This document shows, one piece after another, positions 60,847 through 64,000 of a stretch of 64,000 nt of DNA. A model generated the notes under the pieces. The model was not told the DNA's origin. It saw nothing but the letters and a program-made list of their open reading frames with translations, and searched no databases. The position numbers were made by a program, and so were the translations under genes. This stretch comes from Pseudomonas fluorescens (lineage in GTDB: Bacteria > Pseudomonadota > Gammaproteobacteria > Pseudomonadales > Pseudomonadaceae), in assembly GCF_902497785.1 (NCBI RefSeq), contig NZ_CABVHK010000010.1, positions 1 to 64,000 on the forward strand, written 5' to 3'. The number at the start of each line of letters is the position of its first letter. The first letter of the stretch is position 1.

Positions 60847-61320
60847 ATGCAGTTCCCACATACATCACAGCAAGCCCAACTGCCGTTGTTCGAAGCGTTC
60901 ATGGTGCAGCCGATGGCGCCAATTCTGAAAGACGTGGTCGAGTCGCCCTGGAGCGCCGAGCCTGATGTTTTCAGTGAGCTGTCATTGCGTGGTGCGGCCG
61001 GGAACTGCCTTAACCTTCTGGCGCCGATTCTCAGAGAGTTGAGCGAGGACCAGGACGCGCGATGGCTGACTCTGATTGCTCCGCCCGCCAGCCTGACACA
61101 GGCTTGGCTACGGGACGCGGGTCTTAATCGAGAACGCATTCTGTTGCTGCAACCACGCGGCGCCCAGAGTGCACACCAGCTGACCTGCGAAGCACTTCGC
61201 CTAGGCCGCAGTCACACCGTCGTCAGCTGGCTCAATCCGCTGAGCACAACCTCGCGGCAACAGCTGATCAGCGCAGCCCGGACCGGGGATGCACAAAGTC
61301 TGAATATTCGACTGGGTTAA
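60847..61320 (+). CDS. sulA: SOS-induced cell-division inhibitor SulA
   Basis: A 157-residue protein that blocks FtsZ polymerisation during SOS. It starts at 60847 with AAAGGAGG six bases upstream, just 10 bases after lexA, so it belongs to the LexA-controlled operon. LSLRGAAGNCLNLLAPILRELSEDQDARWLTLIAPPASLTQAWLRDAGLNRERILLLQPRGAQSA resembles the SulA/RecA-like core. Alternative: an ImuA-like protein, but gene order (lexA-sulA) supports SulA. Length fits. Confidence 0.9.
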   Translation: MQFPHTSQQAQLPLFEAFMVQPMAPILKDVVESPWSAEPDVFSELSLRGAAGNCLNLLAPILRELSEDQDARWLTLIAPPASLTQAWLRDAGLNRERILLLQPRGAQSAHQLTCEALRLGRSHTVVSWLNPLSTTSRQQLISAARTGDAQSLNIRLG

Positions 61321-61404
61321 ACGAAGCGTGCGTTGGGCAACGCCGGGCTTCTCCAGGGATAGAGAAGCCGATCAGAAAGAGATCAAACAAAGTGACGAAC
61401 GGGA

Positions 61405-61638
61405 TCAATGAAGGACTCGAGAACTCTCGTCCGTAGTGAAATCACCTTCAACCAAGCGGCCGGCCATCTGTACGCCAACGCTCAACATCGCCTTGGCGAC
61501 TTCCACATGCTGACCTTGCAGGAACGCCTTGGCATCCTCGGAGAAATCCAAAGTAACCAGAGAACCCTCGTCCTCAGCCCTTCGCAGCTCGATTCGGCCG
61601 TCTGGCAACTCAACAATTTCTAGAAAGGACGTTGGCAT
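61405..61638 (-). CDS. Conserved hypothetical protein (77 residues)
   Basis: A small acidic protein, MPTSFLEIVELPDGRIELRRAEDEGSLVTLDFSEDAKAFL... The start at 61638 is set by AAGGACG upstream and by conserved pattern; the frame runs further to 61779 but without a site. It follows the position of PA3009 in P. aeruginosa and has no known function. Confidence 0.75.
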   Translation of the reverse strand: MPTSFLEIVELPDGRIELRRAEDEGSLVTLDFSEDAKAFLQGQHVEVAKAMLSVGVQMAGRLVEGDFTTDESSRVLH

Positions 61639-61785
61639 AAAGGTCTGTTCTCCACGAAAGGCGGGGATTATATAGGCATCGGCCAGGCTTCGCTCGGGAT
61701 CTTGACCAGATGCTTTTACGAAGAGAAATTTCTGACAGCACCAATACCTGAACCTTTCAGCACCGTCCGTCAAACACACGATTTC

Positions 61786-62310
61786 TCAGCACTCGTTCAA
61801 ACCTTCGCGAAAGCGGATTGCCAAGCCTTTGAGGTTCTGACGCCAGCTCTCCAACTCGTCCCGACTCAGCTCCTCTGGCGCGTCTTCCTCATCCAGATTA
61901 ACGGCCAGAATCAGCGGCTGCATCACATCGCCCTTGGGCTTGTGCGGCGCACGTGGCGGCTGAAACAACGCCGCATGAGCAGACAACAGCTTGGCCAGCC
62001 AGGTTTCCGGATTTTGCGCCAGTTCGACCATCTCAGCCATTTCAGGAATAGCGATGGTGTCCAGCACTTCCCGGGTCAACAGCAGCTCTGCCCGAGGCGC
62101 ATTGGCCTGAGGCAAACGATAGAAACCGGCAATTTCGTGACACAGCCCCAGCAGCGCTCCGTAGAGATGAAACAATGCCGATTCGCGCCCGGCCTGAATC
62201 AGCGCCAGGGAATTCATCGCCCGCCCCTCTTCGGCTTTGGCCAGCGCTTCTAGCGACAAGCCGGCGAAATAGATCTTCTGGTTGGTACGGGTATAAAGTT
62301 CGTGGGCCAT
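61786..62310 (-). CDS. DUF6586-family conserved hypothetical protein
   Basis: A 174-residue helical protein (MAHELYTRTNQKIYFAGLSLEALAKAEEGRAMNSLALIQAGRESALFHLYGALLGLCHEIAGFYRL). No signal peptide or membrane segment. It matches DUF6586, a family restricted largely to pseudomonads (PA3010 position). The start at 62310 is preferred to an ATG five codons upstream. It probably forms an operon with the small gene at 61405-61638, which lies downstream of it. Function unknown. Confidence 0.8.
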   Translation of the reverse strand: MAHELYTRTNQKIYFAGLSLEALAKAEEGRAMNSLALIQAGRESALFHLYGALLGLCHEIAGFYRLPQANAPRAELLLTREVLDTIAIPEMAEMVELAQNPETWLAKLLSAHAALFQPPRAPHKPKGDVMQPLILAVNLDEEDAPEELSRDELESWRQNLKGLAIRFREGLNEC

Positions 62311-62352
62311 GACGGCAGCCTCCACAACGAAATAATTGCTTCACGCCGGTCA

Positions 62353-62455
62353 TGCAGGAGCGAGCTTGCTCGCGAAGGACGTCAACGATAACGCGGGATG
62401 CCTGACACCCCGCGGCGCTCTCAGGTTCATCGCGAGCGAGCTCGCTCCTACAAGG
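62353..62455. repeat. Pair of diverged REP sequences
   Basis: CAGGAGCGAGCTTGCTCGCG at about 62355 on and an inverted copy CGCGAGCGAGCTCGCTCC from 62430 lie between the DUF6586 gene and topA. Confidence 0.75.
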
Positions 62456-62465
62456 TCTTGCGATT

Positions 62466-64000
62466 TTAAACCTTCGCAGCCGGTCGCTTGTCCTCGACCT
62501 TCCATTTGCCACCATCATAGAACGCCTTCCAGCCAGTCGGCTTACCGTCGACTTCCGTCTGTACGTACTGCTCTTTGGTCTTGCGGCTGTATCGAATCAC
62601 CGCAGGCAGCCCATCCGGGTCTTTCTTCGGCGCTTCGCAGAGGAAGTGGTACTTCGGATCGATCTCATCCTTGTGCGGCACGATTTCCATGACCAGCGGT
62701 GCACGGGTCTCGCGGTTTTTCGGGAACTGGCTCGCGGCCAGGAACAGCCCGGAAGCACCATCGCGCAAGATGTAAGTGTCGTTGACCTTTTCGCATTTCA
62801 GCTCGGGCATCTTCACCGGGTCCATTTTCGGCGGCGCCGCGTCGCCGCTTTTCAGCAGTTTGCGGGTGTTTTTGCAGGTTGCGTTGGTGCAACCGAAAAA
62901 CTTGCCGAAACGGCCGGTCTTGAGTTGCATCTCACTGCCGCACTTGTCGCATTCCAGGCTCGGACCTTCATAGCCCTTGATGCGGTAAGTACCCTCTTCG
63001 ATCTCATAGCCAGCGCAATCCGGGTTATTACCGCAGATGTGCAGCTTGCGCTTTTCGTCGAGCAGGTAAGCATCCATTGCCGTACTGCAGATCGGGCAAC
63101 GATGCTTGCCACGCAGCACCAGCGATTCCGACTCACCCTCGTCGTCCGCGGCGATTTCATCGCCCGGCACCAGGTTGACGGTGGCCTTGCAGCGCTCTTT
63201 CGGCGGCAGGCTGTAACCCGAGCAACCGAGGAAAACGCCGGTCGAGGCGGTACGAATCTGCATCGGACGACCGCAGGTCAGGCACGGAATGTCGGTCATC
63301 ACCGGCTGGTTGGCACGCATGCCGCTTTCCGGGCTTTCCGCTACTTCGAGCTTTTTCTTGAAGTCCCCGTAAAACTCGTCGAGCACGCTTTTCCAGTCGC
63401 GCTCGCCCTGTGCCACGTCATCGAGATTCTCTTCCATGCCGGCGGTGAAGCCGTAGTCCATGAGATTGGAGAAACTCTCGGACAGACGCTCGGTAACGAT
63501 GTCCCCCATCTTTTCCGAGTAGAAACGACGGTTGTGCAGCGCCACGTAGCCGCGGTCCTGAATGGTCGAAATGATTGCTGCATAAGTCGAAGGACGACCG
63601 ATACCGCGTTTTTCCATTTCTTTAACCAGGCTCGCTTCCGAGTAACGCGCCGGTGGCTTGGTGAAGTGCTGGGTCGGATCAAGCTTGATCAGCTTCATCG
63701 CATCGCCCTGAGCCATATCCGGCAGCACGTCGTCATCGCCAGGCTTGGCAATTTGCGGCATGACGCGGGTGTAACCGTCGAACTTCAGGATACGGCCCTT
63801 GGCGCGCAGCTCGAAGTCGCCGGCACCGACAGTGACGGTGGTCGACAGGTATTGCGCGGGCAACATCTGGCAGGCGAGGAACTGGCGCCAGATCAGCTCG
63901 TACAGCCGCTCTGCATCACGCTCCATGCCCGACAGCTTGCTTGGCTCGGTGTTGGCGTCAGACGGACGAATCGCTTCGTGAGCCTCTTGTGCGCCTTCCT
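62466..64000 (-). CDS. topA: DNA topoisomerase I (TopA), N terminus outside window
   Basis: Type IA topoisomerase that relaxes negative supercoils. The 511 visible codons cover the end of the cap and gate domains and the C-terminal zinc domains. At the right edge the frame continues as [42 protein letters not shown], a TopA motif, so the gene extends beyond 64000. [21 protein letters not shown] is the conserved catalytic-core end. Three C-terminal zinc-finger-like modules are seen: CLTCGRPM...C, CPICSTAM...C and CDKCGSEM...CTNATC. Confidence 0.97.
   Translation of the reverse strand, partial: EGAQEAHEAIRPSDANTEPSKLSGMERDAERLYELIWRQFLACQMLPAQYLSTTVTVGAGDFELRAKGRILKFDGYTRVMPQIAKPGDDDVLPDMAQGDAMKLIKLDPTQHFTKPPARYSEASLVKEMEKRGIGRPSTYAAIISTIQDRGYVALHNRRFYSEKMGDIVTERLSESFSNLMDYGFTAGMEENLDDVAQGERDWKSVLDEFYGDFKKKLEVAESPESGMRANQPVMTDIPCLTCGRPMQIRTASTGVFLGCSGYSLPPKERCKATVNLVPGDEIAADDEGESESLVLRGKHRCPICSTAMDAYLLDEKRKLHICGNNPDCAGYEIEEGTYRIKGYEGPSLECDKCGSEMQLKTGRFGKFFGCTNATCKNTRKLLKSGDAAPPKMDPVKMPELKCEKVNDTYILRDGASGLFLAASQFPKNRETRAPLVMEIVPHKDEIDPKYHFLCEAPKKDPDGLPAVIRYSRKTKEQYVQTEVDGKPTGWKAFYDGGKWKVEDKRPAAKV

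Overview
The window is a piece of a Pseudomonas chromosome, most likely from the P. fluorescens group. Gene content and order match the conserved Pseudomonas blocks that I know from P. aeruginosa: dusA/tal/rssC/rssB/pilZ/mlaA, lolCDE/pilZ/glpQ-type/sthA, and gap/mfd/csiV/MTIP/nagZ/psrA/lexA/sulA/topA. Most genes are GC-rich. The intergenic spaces carry two families of short inverted repeats (GTGGGAGCGAGCC...GCTCGCG and TGTAGGAGCTGCCGAAGGC...), the kind of REP/BIME sequences seen in this group. No prophage, insertion sequence, CRISPR array or rRNA was seen. There is one tRNA (Asn).

Layout. 1-7.7 kb: the end of an EmrB-type drug exporter, uvrB, an aromatic aminotransferase, two small genes, tRNA-Asn and a purine permease. 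8.0-8.6 kb: a BrnT/BrnA toxin-antitoxin pair. 8.6-15.2 kb: arylamine N-acetyltransferase, exonuclease III, a glycine-rich secreted protein, a diguanylate cyclase and a divergent pair of L,D-transpeptidases. 15.3-18.1 kb: an RsbQ-like hydrolase overlapping a PAS histidine kinase, then a PheC-like periplasmic protein. 18.2-23.9 kb: an AT-rich six-gene accessory cluster for making, lipid-linking, flipping and transferring an amino-dideoxysugar, probably N-formylated. 24.2-34.5 kb: dusA, tal, the RssB/RssC switch, PilZ, MlaA, a dead HAD protein, queF and the copper genes (cupredoxin, copRS). 34.6-41.9 kb: lolCDE, PilZ, a glycerophosphodiesterase, sthA and apbE. 42.1-48.2 kb: a four-gene operon that looks like a complete exopolysaccharide synthesis and export machine. 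48.7-64 kb: gap, mfd, csiV, a SWIM/SNF2 helicase, MTIP, nagZ, psrA, lexA-sulA, two small conserved genes and topA (cut by the window edge).

The three parts most worth attention are: (i) the 18-24 kb cluster, which combines an Arn-like chemistry set (aminotransferase, formyltransferase, polyprenyl-phosphate sugar transferase) with a Gtr-like flippase and a large membrane transferase; (ii) the 42-48 kb operon, which couples a BcsA-like synthase carrying a PilZ domain with non-canonical arginine spacing to an HlyD-type adaptor and a TolC/NodT-type outer-membrane channel; and (iii) the RsbQ-PAS-kinase pair, in which the Bacillus RsbQ/RsbP energy-stress sensor appears rewired to a histidine kinase.

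Regulatory sites that can be read directly include two LexA boxes before lexA, two overlapping PsrA boxes before psrA, a cop box between the cupredoxin gene and copR, a GntR-like palindrome before the purine permease, an operator-like inverted repeat touching the brnT start codon, and an apparent terminator inside the lol operon.
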